In this document: in pieces, positions 43,557-52,279 of the stretch
Layout: the number at the start of each line of letters is the position of its first letter
How positions within the stretch are numbered: position 1 is the first letter of the stretch
Origin: Lacicoccus alkaliphilus DSM 16010
Lineage (GTDB): Bacteria > Bacillota > Bacilli > Staphylococcales > Salinicoccaceae
Direction: 5' to 3'
Assembly (NCBI RefSeq): GCF_900142805.1
Contig: NZ_FRCF01000012.1
Span: 14,561 to 76,549, forward strand
DNA: 61,989 nt
Made by a program: the position numbers and the translations under genes
The notes under the pieces: generated by a model
What the model was told of the DNA's origin: nothing
The model's database searches: none
The model's input: the letters and a program-made list of their open reading frames with translations, nothing else

Positions 43557-44312
43557 TCATGACGCACTGATCAAGTAGTCGTATATGTTTTCGATGATTT
43601 CATCTTCAGCTTCCGGGGTCATCGCTCCCTCAGCTTCAATCTCCTGATTGTCGATGTAGTAATAATCATTTGCCGTGAAATATGTTTCGTCCGCTCCAAG
43701 CACCTCTGATAAGATGCCGTCCCCGTCTTCGTCCAGACCGGGATTACCCAGTAAAAAGACTGTTCTGTCGGTATTGTAGATGTTCACGTAGGCGACACCG
43801 AGTGCCTCCCGGTCACGCGCCGGGAGCACGCCGTCGTTGTAATCACGGATCTGCAGTGCATCGATGATCACCGCATCACTGTTTCCGTTGATCTCCAGTG
43901 CACTTAAATCCGTTGTGTTCCCATCAATTTCCAGCCTGTTGAACTGGATCGTCCCGGTCTCGAATGTTTCCTCCATCTTTCCAATGAATGCATCGCTGTA
44001 ATATTCAGGGAGAAGGACATCGATGATCATCACTTCATTATTTTGCACCGCTTCATCATGGATGTCGTCCAGGGTTTCCTGATTGAAGGCAATTTCAGCT
44101 TCAGGTGCGCTTTCCGCCGCCCCGTCATTAGCAGTTTCTTCCTCATCTCCGGAAGTTTCGTCCGGTCCTTTTTCATCATTTGCCGAAAATTCAGCTGAAG
44201 TTTCCGTTTCTTCCATTGAACCTGCCTGTTCGACACTTGGCTGCATGGCAAAATTGACATACAGGCCGCCGGTAAATAAAATTAAAGCAACAACCAATAA
44301 TATTTTCTTCAT
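43557..44312 (-). CDS. Secreted or membrane-anchored hypothetical protein
   Basis: A 251-aa protein with an N-terminal hydrophobic segment (about residues 4-22) lacking a lipobox Cys, so probably a signal anchor. A very acidic, low-complexity linker follows (about 30-75, mostly Glu, Ala, Asp, Ser). The rest (about 80-250) is an alpha/beta domain with TFETGTIQFNRLEIDG and DAVIIDALQIRDYN. The spacing vaguely recalls SGNH-type cell-envelope proteins, but no catalytic motif can be assigned. Family not recognised. RBS AGGAGG. Confidence 0.75.
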   Translation of the reverse strand: MKKILLVVALILFTGGLYVNFAMQPSVEQAGSMEETETSAEFSANDEKGPDETSGDEEETANDGAAESAPEAEIAFNQETLDDIHDEAVQNNEVMIIDVLLPEYYSDAFIGKMEETFETGTIQFNRLEIDGNTTDLSALEINGNSDAVIIDALQIRDYNDGVLPARDREALGVAYVNIYNTDRTVFLLGNPGLDEDGDGILSEVLGADETYFTANDYYYIDNQEIEAEGAMTPEAEDEIIENIYDYLISAS

Positions 44313-44438
44313 GAGGTCCTCCTGGAATGTGTATATATTATTCTGATGTTTCTGTGATATAATATGTAAAATAAAGAAATATCATACTATATTATACACA
44401 AAATGATCTTGATTGATAATATATAAGGATGAATATAT

Positions 44439-44948
44439 ATGCTTACTATGAATGAATATTATAATATAACAAAACACCATTACATGGAAGCGTCGATGGA
44501 GATGCTGGAACATTTCAGGGAAAATGTCATTGAAGTTCACCACATTGGCTCCACAAGTATCAAGGAAGTGAAGGGTTACAACGATATTGACGTCCTTGTC
44601 ATCCTGAAAACAATCACGGACGTATCCGATCTGGCAGAGATACTGATGGCTGAAGGCTATGAAATTGTAGAAGATTTCAACCGTTATTTCAGTGAGGAGA
44701 CGATCGCACGCGGCAAATTCGGTGCGTTCAATGTGAATTTCATTTTCACGCCGCGGAATCTCAACAAAAAATCGCAAATACTGTTCTGCAAGAAGGTACT
44801 CAAAGAAGATCAGGCGCGTCTCTCGACTTTCCAGACTTTAAAAAAACAATACGATGACGGGGAATTGAATGAAGATCAATATGAAGAAAGGAAGAGACGG
44901 TTCTTTTCAGATCTGCTGGACAGTGCTGCAGATTTGAAGAGCGTATGA
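44439..44948 (+). CDS. GrpB family protein (UPF0157 nucleotidyltransferase-like)
   Basis: A 169-aa protein with the GrpB signature VHHIGSTSIKEVKGYNDIDVLV (His, GST and the acidic pair of the nucleotidyltransferase fold; residues about 31-52) and a C-terminal helical region. GrpB-like proteins are predicted nucleotidyltransferases of unknown target. The gene and its 100-bp upstream region are markedly more AT-rich than neighbours, hinting at later arrival. RBS AAGGATG. Confidence 0.8.
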   Translation: MLTMNEYYNITKHHYMEASMEMLEHFRENVIEVHHIGSTSIKEVKGYNDIDVLVILKTITDVSDLAEILMAEGYEIVEDFNRYFSEETIARGKFGAFNVNFIFTPRNLNKKSQILFCKKVLKEDQARLSTFQTLKKQYDDGELNEDQYEERKRRFFSDLLDSAADLKSV

Positions 44949-45041
44949 TTTCACCGGCCTCCCTTCCAGTGTCATTCATATACACTATTTTCTTCAACGC
45001 CATGGATGGCTCAATTAATTTCAGAAGAGTAGGAGAAATAA

Positions 45042-45956
45042 ATGAGAACTGCGAGGATCATCTACAATCCGACATCAGGTCGGGAAACTTTTAAAAACGA
45101 GCTGCCCGATGTCCTGATACGGTTGGAGCAGGGGGGGTACATCGCGAGTGCGCATGCGACGACGCGCGCAGGTGATGCAACGGAAGCGGCACGGACGGCA
45201 TGTGAACTCGGCTTTGACCTGATCATTGCGGTCGGCGGGGACGGCACGGTCAGCGAAGTGCTGAACGGCATCGCCGATTTCGAGGAACGTCCGCATATCG
45301 GCATCATACCGATGGGGACGGTGAATGATTTCGCCTCTGCGCTCTATATACCGACTGATACAAAAGAGGCGGTCGATACGATTGTGGGCGGCCGGGCGAT
45401 GTTCGTCGACCTCGGCAAGATGAACAACAAGTATTTCATGAATATTGCAGGCGGCGGCAAGATCACTGAAGTGTCGTACGAGGCGCCGAGCAAACTGAAG
45501 GCGATCATCGGCCCTTTGGCTTACTACATCAAAGGGATTGAAATACTGCCTCAGATGACGACGACGGATATCAGGATAGAGTATGATGAAAATGTGTTCG
45601 AAGGGGAAGTCATGCTGTTTCTGATCGGACTGACCAATTCCATCGGTGGTTTCGACAAGCTTGTGCCGGATGCAAAGTTCAATGACGGCATGTTCTCCCT
45701 GCTGATCGTCGAAGATGTGAGCCTCGTCGAACTGGCGCGCATCATGACGATGGCCACGCGGGGAGAACACCTGAAACATGAGAAAGTCCATTACGCGAAA
45801 GCGGGTGACATCAGAATATCTTCGTATGATGAAGTGCAGCTGAATCTGGATGGTGAATTCGGCGGGCTTTTGCCTGCGCGTTTCGTCAATTATCAGCAGC
45901 ACATCGCAATCCGTGTACCGGATAAGTTTTATGAAGAACACATGTATAATGAGTGA
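45042..45956 (+). CDS. dagK: Diacylglycerol kinase (lipid kinase)
   Basis: Soluble DgkB-type enzyme that recycles diacylglycerol from lipoteichoic acid synthesis into phosphatidic acid; 304 aa (B. subtilis DgkB 303). ATP-site motif VGGDGTVSEVLNGI near residue 65, IIPMGTVNDFA near 87, NIAGGGKITEV and the C-terminal NLDGEFGGLLPA. RBS GTAGGAG. Followed by a terminator; next gene is a 5'-nucleotidase. Confidence 0.95.
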   Translation: MRTARIIYNPTSGRETFKNELPDVLIRLEQGGYIASAHATTRAGDATEAARTACELGFDLIIAVGGDGTVSEVLNGIADFEERPHIGIIPMGTVNDFASALYIPTDTKEAVDTIVGGRAMFVDLGKMNNKYFMNIAGGGKITEVSYEAPSKLKAIIGPLAYYIKGIEILPQMTTTDIRIEYDENVFEGEVMLFLIGLTNSIGGFDKLVPDAKFNDGMFSLLIVEDVSLVELARIMTMATRGEHLKHEKVHYAKAGDIRISSYDEVQLNLDGEFGGLLPARFVNYQQHIAIRVPDKFYEEHMYNE

Positions 45957-45958
45957 TG

Positions 45959-45990
45959 ACAACACAGTGGGAATCCGCTGTGTTGTTTAG
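45959..45990 (+). terminator. Terminator after dagK
   Basis: Stem ACAACACAG / CTGTGTTGT then TT. Confidence 0.8.
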
Positions 45991-46013
45991 TCTTTAATCT
46001 ACAGGAGGTCGAC

Positions 46014-47780
46014 ATGAAGCTGACCATTTTTGCAACGTCGGATGTCCATGGGACGATTTACCCCTATAACTACTTTGACCGTAAGCCCCTCCGGCATGGA
46101 CTGCTGGTTTTAAGAACCTATATTGAACAGTATAAAAAAGAACGCCCGGATGAAATCGTGCTGACGGTGGACAACGGGGACCTGCTCCAGGGGGATGTCT
46201 GGAGCGACTACGACGTCGACCACCCGGATGATCCGCTGATCACGGCGCACCTGAACGGGATGTATGACGTGATCGGCCTCGGCAACCATGAATTCAATTT
46301 CGGCCTCGATTATCTGGACACCCTCTACAGCAAAGTGGAGACGCCGGTCATCAACTCCAACATCGATTTCCTCGGCTCGCCGCTGAAGGAAAAGATCAGG
46401 AAGAATGTGGTATTGGAATATGATGCACCGGACGGCAGGGTCAAGGTCGGTTTCGTCAGCGCGGTGCCGACACAGATCATGAAATGGGACAAACAGAATC
46501 TGGAGGGCAAAGTTGAAGTTTCACCGATGCAGGACTCGATCGACCGTGAGGTCGCGGTGCTGAAGGCACAGGGTGCGGACATGGTGATATTGCTGTCGCA
46601 TTCCGGCATGAGCCGGGCCAAACAGGACCTTGAGAAGTTCGGGGAAAACCAGGCACTGCTCATGACGTTCCTGAAAGATATCGACGGCATCGTCTTCGGC
46701 CACACGCATGAAATGTTTCCCCACGATGCCTACGAGATCGATGTCAGCACGCTCGACATCGTCAAAGGCACCGTGAACGGCGTCCCGATGGTCCAGCCTG
46801 ATGTTTCGGCAAGCCATCTCGGTAAGCTGTCCTTTGATATCGATATGACGGATGGCTTTGAAATCACCGATTCCCGGGCGCAGTTGATCAAAGCGTCACG
46901 GATCGAACCGGATGCGCACCTGCTGCAGAAATATGAAGGCCAGCACCAGAAAGTGCTGGAGTATTTGAGCACGGGGCTTGGAAAAATACAAAACCCGTGG
47001 CATTCATATTTTTCACGGGTCGCACCTTCATATCCGGTGCAGGCGGTCGCTGAAGCGGTGAAGCAATATACTCATGAAATCAAGGATGAAATCGGACTGC
47101 CTGACCTGCCGGTCCTCCCTTTCGCTTCAGCTGTGAAATCGGGGCGGGACGGCCCGGATGACTATACCGTCATCGAGCCGGGGCCGTCCACCTTGAGTGA
47201 TGCGATCGATTTATATAAACATGCCAACAACTTCATGATCATCAAAGTGGATGGCCGAATTTTAAAGGAATGGCTGGAATGGAGTGCCTCCCAGTTCACT
47301 TCACCGGAGCATGACAGCCTGCTCCATCCGAACCGTTCGCGGGGAGGTTTCCCGGGCTACAACTTCGATCTGTTCACCGACCTGGAATATACGATCGATA
47401 TCAGCAGGCCGCCGAGGTATGCGAGTGCGGCGAAGCAGATCAGCGACTCCGGGAGGATCGTCGCCATGTCGTATCGGGGTAAAGAAATCCAGGCGGATGA
47501 TGAATTCATCATACCGGCCCACAACTACCGAGTTTCGTATACACCGTTTCTGCGTGAACAGGAAGTCCTGCATGAATCCGACAAATCGATACGGGATCTG
47601 GTGATCAAATACATGAAGGGCGCACCCGACTTTGAGCTGAAAAATCCAATCACCGTCATACCTTCAGGGAAATACCATTTCATATCCGCGACGAAAGCGC
47701 GTGGATATATCAAGGATGAGCCGATCAGGCACATCAGGGAAATGGGCGACGGTTTCAGTTGGTACGAAATTGAAATGTAA
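46014..47780 (+). CDS. Metallophosphatase/5'-nucleotidase (YunD/UshA family, cytosolic)
   Basis: A 588-aa two-domain enzyme hydrolysing nucleotide phosphates or cyclic nucleotides. Metallophosphatase motifs: SDVHG, NGDLLQGD, LGNHEFNFG, LLSHSG and FGHTHE. The C-terminal 5'-nucleotidase domain (about 330-560) has NNFMIIKVDGRILKEWLEW and an aromatic substrate clamp region. No signal peptide or anchor is present, unlike UshA, so it acts inside the cell as in the YunD branch. It is 12 bases before rlmD and likely co-transcribed. Confidence 0.88.
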   Translation: MKLTIFATSDVHGTIYPYNYFDRKPLRHGLLVLRTYIEQYKKERPDEIVLTVDNGDLLQGDVWSDYDVDHPDDPLITAHLNGMYDVIGLGNHEFNFGLDYLDTLYSKVETPVINSNIDFLGSPLKEKIRKNVVLEYDAPDGRVKVGFVSAVPTQIMKWDKQNLEGKVEVSPMQDSIDREVAVLKAQGADMVILLSHSGMSRAKQDLEKFGENQALLMTFLKDIDGIVFGHTHEMFPHDAYEIDVSTLDIVKGTVNGVPMVQPDVSASHLGKLSFDIDMTDGFEITDSRAQLIKASRIEPDAHLLQKYEGQHQKVLEYLSTGLGKIQNPWHSYFSRVAPSYPVQAVAEAVKQYTHEIKDEIGLPDLPVLPFASAVKSGRDGPDDYTVIEPGPSTLSDAIDLYKHANNFMIIKVDGRILKEWLEWSASQFTSPEHDSLLHPNRSRGGFPGYNFDLFTDLEYTIDISRPPRYASAAKQISDSGRIVAMSYRGKEIQADDEFIIPAHNYRVSYTPFLREQEVLHESDKSIRDLVIKYMKGAPDFELKNPITVIPSGKYHFISATKARGYIKDEPIRHIREMGDGFSWYEIEM

Positions 47781-47791
47781 GAGGGATATAG

Positions 47792-49156
47792 ATGATGCAA
47801 AGTGTCGTTAAAAATGAGTATTATACAAGTACGGTCGAGGATTATACACATCAGGGGCTCGGCGTGGTGAAAATCGACGGCTACCCGGTCTTCATCCAGG
47901 ACGTGCTGAAAGATGAAAAGATAGAATTCAAAGTGATCAAGACGAATAAGAAATTCGGCTACGGCAGGATGATCAAAGTCATCGCACCGTCAAAGGAACG
48001 CATCATCCCGCCGTGCGAGTACTATTACCAGTGCGGCGGCTGCCAGATCCAGCCGCTCAGCTACACCGAACAGCGAGCCTTCAAAAAAAGCACCGTCGAA
48101 GCGAACATCAACCGGCAGGCCGGCCTGGGGGTGGAGATCCACGACACGATCGGCATGGGTGATCCGCTTTATTACCGTAACAAATCCCAGATGCCCGTCC
48201 AGAAGGTGGACGGCGAAATCAGGCTCGGTCTCTACAGGCCGAGGAGCCATGACGTGATCGACATCAAACACTGTTACATCCAGAAGGATATCCATAACGA
48301 CATCATGAATGAAGTGCGGGAACTCCTTAAGACGTTCGAGATCTCCATTTACGATGAACATAAGCATAAGGGTCTGCTGCGCCATCTGATCATCCGTTCG
48401 AACCATGATGATTCCGAAGTGCAGGTGGGCTTCATCACCAATGGGCATAAGAACCCGTTCGCGGGCATCATCCAGATCCTCACTGAAAAGTTCCCGATGA
48501 TCACAAGCGTCGTGCAGAACATCAATAAGGATCAGACGAATGTGATTTACGGCTCGGAGACGAAAGTGCTCTACGGCAATGAGTACGTCACCGACGCGCT
48601 GCTCGGCAAGAAGTTCAAGATCCGAACACGCTCGTTCTATCAGGTGAACCATGAACAGACGGAGAAGCTGTATACGGAAGCATTGAAACTTGCGGACTTG
48701 AAAGGCGACGAGACGATCATCGACACGTACTGCGGCATCGGCACGATCGGCCAGGTCGCAGCGGACCATGTGAAGAAACTCATCGGCATCGAAGTCGTCG
48801 ATTCGGCGATCGAGGATGCGAGGGAGAATGCGCAGCTGAACGGCATAGAAAATGCCGAATATCATCTCGGCAAATCGGAAGAAGTGATGAGGCGGCTCGT
48901 CGCAGACGGCGTGCAGCCGGATATCGTGTTCGTCGATCCGCCGAGGAAAGGCTGCCACGAAGACTTCCTTCAAAGCCTGATCGACGTATCCCCTGAAAAA
49001 ATCGTCTATATATCATGCAACCCGAGTACGCTGCAGCGGGACTTGAAGATATTGAGCGGAGAGGGCGGATACGAAGTCAGTCCCGTCACACCCGTCGACC
49101 TCTTCCCGCAGACGAACCATGTTGAAGCGGTGACTGTGCTGACGAAACACGAATAG
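47792..49156 (+). CDS. rlmD: 23S rRNA (uracil-5-)-methyltransferase
   Basis: A TrmA/RumA-family enzyme placing m5U in 23S rRNA (RlmD or RlmCD type), 454 aa. An N-terminal TRAM domain leads into the iron-sulfur Cys cluster CEYYYQCGGCQ plus a distant Cys. SAM motif DTYCGIGTIG is near residue 310 and the catalytic Cys is in YISCNPSTLQRDL near 407. It is the conserved companion of dagK in staphylococci. ATG 47792 follows GAGGGATATAG. Confidence 0.93.
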   Translation: MMQSVVKNEYYTSTVEDYTHQGLGVVKIDGYPVFIQDVLKDEKIEFKVIKTNKKFGYGRMIKVIAPSKERIIPPCEYYYQCGGCQIQPLSYTEQRAFKKSTVEANINRQAGLGVEIHDTIGMGDPLYYRNKSQMPVQKVDGEIRLGLYRPRSHDVIDIKHCYIQKDIHNDIMNEVRELLKTFEISIYDEHKHKGLLRHLIIRSNHDDSEVQVGFITNGHKNPFAGIIQILTEKFPMITSVVQNINKDQTNVIYGSETKVLYGNEYVTDALLGKKFKIRTRSFYQVNHEQTEKLYTEALKLADLKGDETIIDTYCGIGTIGQVAADHVKKLIGIEVVDSAIEDARENAQLNGIENAEYHLGKSEEVMRRLVADGVQPDIVFVDPPRKGCHEDFLQSLIDVSPEKIVYISCNPSTLQRDLKILSGEGGYEVSPVTPVDLFPQTNHVEAVTVLTKHE

Positions 49157-49224
49157 TGGACACCTGAATTCCAGTACACCGACATTAATATGGATGTGAG
49201 TTTATAAAAGGAATTAGGTGAAGA

Positions 49225-49767
49225 ATGATGAAAATCATCAATATGTCGGAGCTTGATGAAGCACAGCTGCACCAGGCTGCAGAGATTTTGACGGACACTT
49301 TGAACATCGGTTATCCCACTTTCAAGGATGCGATGGAAGAGGTCAGGGAACACCTCGTCCCTGATAACACGCTGCTTGCGGTTGTGGAAGGGGCCGCAGT
49401 CATGGGCTGGGGCGGCATCCTTGCACCGGAATATGACGGCAATGTCTTCGAGCTGCATCCTCTTGTTGTAAGGGAGGACCGGCAGGGCGAAGGCATCGGA
49501 GGCGCGCTTGTGGAAGCTCTGGAAGGTGCCGCAAGGGAACAGGGGGGTCTCACCATCTGGCTCGGAGCGGATGATGAGAGTGAAGCGGGGGAAACCTCGC
49601 TGGCGGGTGTCGATCTGTATGATGACCTGCCGGCAAAACTTGCAGAGTTTGATCCCGGCACGCATCAGTCGGGGTTTTACTTCAAATTGGGTTATAAAAT
49701 CATCGGCGTACTGCCGGATGCGAATGGACGCGGCAGGCCGGATATATTCTTCGGTAAGAGGTTATAG
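49225..49767 (+). CDS. GNAT family N-acetyltransferase
   Basis: A 180-aa acetyl-CoA-dependent acetyltransferase. The acetyl-CoA loop is VREDRQGEGIGGALVEALE near residue 80, followed by LTIWLGADDESEA and the C-terminal GYKIIGVLPDANG. Related AAC(6')-type proteins include aminoglycoside modifiers, but substrate residues cannot be assigned, so resistance is not claimed. Two adjacent ATGs (49225, 49228) follow AGGTGA. Confidence 0.83.
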   Translation: MMKIINMSELDEAQLHQAAEILTDTLNIGYPTFKDAMEEVREHLVPDNTLLAVVEGAAVMGWGGILAPEYDGNVFELHPLVVREDRQGEGIGGALVEALEGAAREQGGLTIWLGADDESEAGETSLAGVDLYDDLPAKLAEFDPGTHQSGFYFKLGYKIIGVLPDANGRGRPDIFFGKRL

Positions 49768-49854
49768 GAAAAATTTCGGACGGGTCCGAGTGTGCATTTA
49801 TATCTTTAAGAGACTTTGTTCCATCAACTTCATATTTTTGTAAAGGGATATGCA

Positions 49855-49883
49855 TTGACTTGAGCAGTCCCGCGTTATAATAT
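49855..49883 (+). promoter_or_regulatory. fbpC promoter
   Basis: TTGACT, 17-bp spacer, TAATAT, start near 49890. The Fur-like box at 49893 begins right after the predicted start. Confidence 0.65.
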
Positions 49884-49892
49884 TGAGGTAAG

Positions 49893-49907
49893 TGAAAACC
49901 ATTCTCA
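49893..49907. promoter_or_regulatory. Fur-like box upstream of fbpC
   Basis: TGAAAACCATTCTCA matches 11 of 14 defined bases of the 7-1-7 Fur consensus TGATAATnATTATCA. Its right half extended (ATTCTCAA) is the complement of the left half of the second box at 51098. Confidence 0.6.
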
Positions 49908-49962
49908 ATTAGTCAGGCGATGGATTGTAAAGTATTATGGAACCTTTCAGGAGGTAGTGGAA

Positions 49963-51021
49963 ATGAGCTTCATTCAACTGAAAAATATCACTAAGGATTT
50001 CAATAGTAAAGGTGCTCCGGCTGTTGATGATCTGCATTTGACCATAGAACGGGGTGAAATCATCACACTGCTTGGGCCAAGCGGGTGTGGTAAGACGACG
50101 ACCCTGCGGATGGTTGCCGGATTTGAAGAACCTGATTCCGGTTCACTTGAAATAGATGGTTCAACTGTTTTTGATGATCATAAATCCGTGCCCCCGGAAA
50201 AGCGTGGGATCGGAATGGTTTTTCAGGATTATACATTATTCCCACATATGACGATTGGAAAGAACGTAGCCTTTGGTCTGTCCAAGTGGAGCCGGCACGA
50301 CAGGAAACATAGAACGAAAGAAGTTTTGGAGCTGGTGGGTCTTGGTGATTACGCTGACCGGCTTCCGAGTGAATTGTCAGGAGGTCAGCAGCAGCGCGTG
50401 GCTCTGGCACGTGCGCTGGCCCCAAAGCCCCATGTGATTTTGATGGATGAGCCTTTCAGTAACCTCGATGCAGGTCTGCGCGAAAAAATGCGGTTCGATG
50501 TAGAAAATATATTGAGGCAGGCAAATACAACCGCGATTATCGTCACCCATGACCAAAAGGATGCTTTTTCCATCTCCGATCGTGTAGTGGTGATGAACGA
50601 GGGTGTCATTCAGCAGATCGATGCCCCGAGAAGGTTATATCAATGTCCAGCAAACTGTTTCGTAGCGCAATTTGTAGGTAAAACGAATTTGTTGCAAGGC
50701 AGGCTTTGTCCGAATTTGATGCATGTGGATACCCATATCGGCCGGGTTTCCCTGCCTGAAAGAAGTGAGCGGTTGCTGGAGGAAGTCCAGATTTCCATCC
50801 GTCCGGAAGGCTGCCGCTTAACGGAGCAGGGAAAATACAGCGGGAGAGTCGAAAGGGTGACGTACAGCGGTGATTATCAGGAGCTGGAAATCAGCTTGTC
50901 TGAGAATTTATTGGTGGATGAACGGATGACCATTTATGCCCCGGTGGAAAGGTATGTTGAAATCGGTTCCATTGTATCGTTTGAAATCATCCCGCAATTG
51001 GTGGCACTTGTAGAGCGTTGA
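49963..51021 (+). CDS. fbpC: Iron(III) ABC transporter ATP-binding protein
   Basis: A 352-aa CUT1/FbpC-type ATPase that powers ferric iron import. Walker A GPSGCGKTT, Q-loop MVFQDYTLFPHMT, signature LSGGQQQR, Walker B VILMDEPFSNLDA, switch His IIVTHDQKDA, then a C-terminal TOBE domain (about 235-345). ATG 49963 follows AGGAGG at 8-base spacing; an in-frame GTG at 49957 is too close. First gene of the fbpC-fbpA-fbpB locus, with an iron-type operator at its promoter. Confidence 0.9.
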   Translation: MSFIQLKNITKDFNSKGAPAVDDLHLTIERGEIITLLGPSGCGKTTTLRMVAGFEEPDSGSLEIDGSTVFDDHKSVPPEKRGIGMVFQDYTLFPHMTIGKNVAFGLSKWSRHDRKHRTKEVLELVGLGDYADRLPSELSGGQQQRVALARALAPKPHVILMDEPFSNLDAGLREKMRFDVENILRQANTTAIIVTHDQKDAFSISDRVVVMNEGVIQQIDAPRRLYQCPANCFVAQFVGKTNLLQGRLCPNLMHVDTHIGRVSLPERSERLLEEVQISIRPEGCRLTEQGKYSGRVERVTYSGDYQELEISLSENLLVDERMTIYAPVERYVEIGSIVSFEIIPQLVALVER

Positions 51022-51097
51022 TATTTATCGAGAAGAGCCGGCTGCACTTTCAGTGACCACTGCCATAAAAAGAAACGGATGCAACGCGCAGTGTAAT

Positions 51098-51112
51098 TGA
51101 GAATGGATATCA
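51098..51112. promoter_or_regulatory. Second Fur-like box, upstream of fbpA
   Basis: TGAGAATGGATATCA matches 11 of 14 defined bases of the Fur 7-1-7 consensus. It lies in the 133-bp gap between fbpC and fbpA, so fbpA may have its own iron-controlled promoter. Confidence 0.58.
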
Positions 51113-51154
51113 ACTGTACGGCTTACATAGAATAACTTACAGGAGGACTTAAAA

Positions 51155-52252
51155 ATGAAAAGGTATTTCCAAGGATTATTGTTCATGATCTTGTTCAGTG
51201 CATTATTTGTTTTAGCTGCCTGCAGTCCTGAGGAAGCTGAAGGACCAGCGGATGGCTCAGCGGAAGATGAAGCATCGGAGGAATCAGATGAATTGGTCAT
51301 TTATTCCGCCAGAAATGAACGGTTTGTAGAGGAATTGATCGATAAATTCACAGAGGACACCGGTATTCAGGTCTCAGCATTACACGGAGTGGATCCATTG
51401 CAGGTGGAAGCGGAAGCGAATAATGTACAAGCGGACATTTTCATATCCAATGACCTTGGCGCTCTTGGCTATCTGCATGGGGAAGGATATCTGGAAGGTT
51501 CCGAACCGGAGGGCATCGATGCGATTCCGGAGCAGTTCCGTTCCGGGGATAATGCATACTTTGCCGTTTCAGCCAGGGCACGGGGATTCATTTACAATAA
51601 GGAAATGATATCCGAAGAAGATCTGCCTCATAGCATGGAGGATCTGTTCGATGACGAATGGGCCGACTTGCCGAATGGATATGCCATCACCAGGGGTGGA
51701 AACGGCGGAATGATTGGGAATGTCTCTGCCCTAAGACACGAGTGGGGGGATGAGCGTGCATCTGAGTGGATCAATGCCATCCAGGATAATGCAGCGGGCA
51801 TTTATGAAGGTCACGGTGATATCAGGCGGGCCGTCGGTGCCGGGGAGCATTCTTTTGGACTGGTGAATAATTATTATTACCATCAGCAACTGCTCGAGCC
51901 TTCCGATAATGATGTCGGATTCATCTACCCGGATCAGGAAGAAGACGAAATGGGTGCCATTGCGAATGCGGCGGGCATTGGTAATGTCAGCGGCGGACCG
52001 AATGATCAGAATGCCATCGTTTTTATTGAATGGCTGCTTGAACCGGAGAACCAAAAGCAATTTGTCGGCGAGTCATTGGAGTTGTTGATCAATTCCGATA
52101 TAGAAGCGGATTATCCGGAAGAAGTGCAGGAGCATATCGTTGATTTTGAAGATTTGAAAATCCAGGATATGACAATCACCGATCTTGGTGAACATTTTGA
52201 AGGTACCAAGGAATTGATCGAAGAATCCGGGCTGGATTTGGAATTAAGATAG
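51155..52252 (+). CDS. fbpA: Iron(III) ABC transporter substrate-binding lipoprotein
   Basis: A 365-aa ferric-binding lipoprotein. Lipobox LAAC at about residues 20-23, then an acidic Glu/Ser linker, then the FbpA fold from LVIYSARNERF (about residue 47) with LIDKFTEDTGI and ADIFISND. The tyrosine pair expected to bind Fe3+ appears as VNNYYYHQQ near residue 230. RBS AGGAGG. Gene order C-A-B is unusual for this family (often A-B-C). Confidence 0.88.
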   Translation: MKRYFQGLLFMILFSALFVLAACSPEEAEGPADGSAEDEASEESDELVIYSARNERFVEELIDKFTEDTGIQVSALHGVDPLQVEAEANNVQADIFISNDLGALGYLHGEGYLEGSEPEGIDAIPEQFRSGDNAYFAVSARARGFIYNKEMISEEDLPHSMEDLFDDEWADLPNGYAITRGGNGGMIGNVSALRHEWGDERASEWINAIQDNAAGIYEGHGDIRRAVGAGEHSFGLVNNYYYHQQLLEPSDNDVGFIYPDQEEDEMGAIANAAGIGNVSGGPNDQNAIVFIEWLLEPENQKQFVGESLELLINSDIEADYPEEVQEHIVDFEDLKIQDMTITDLGEHFEGTKELIEESGLDLELR

Positions 52253-52279
52253 GCCCACAATCATTATAGGAGCATCTTT

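Noticed and set aside
49225-49767. Aminoglycoside acetyltransferase
   Set aside because: Only generic GNAT motifs are visible; no resistance-specific residues could be identified.
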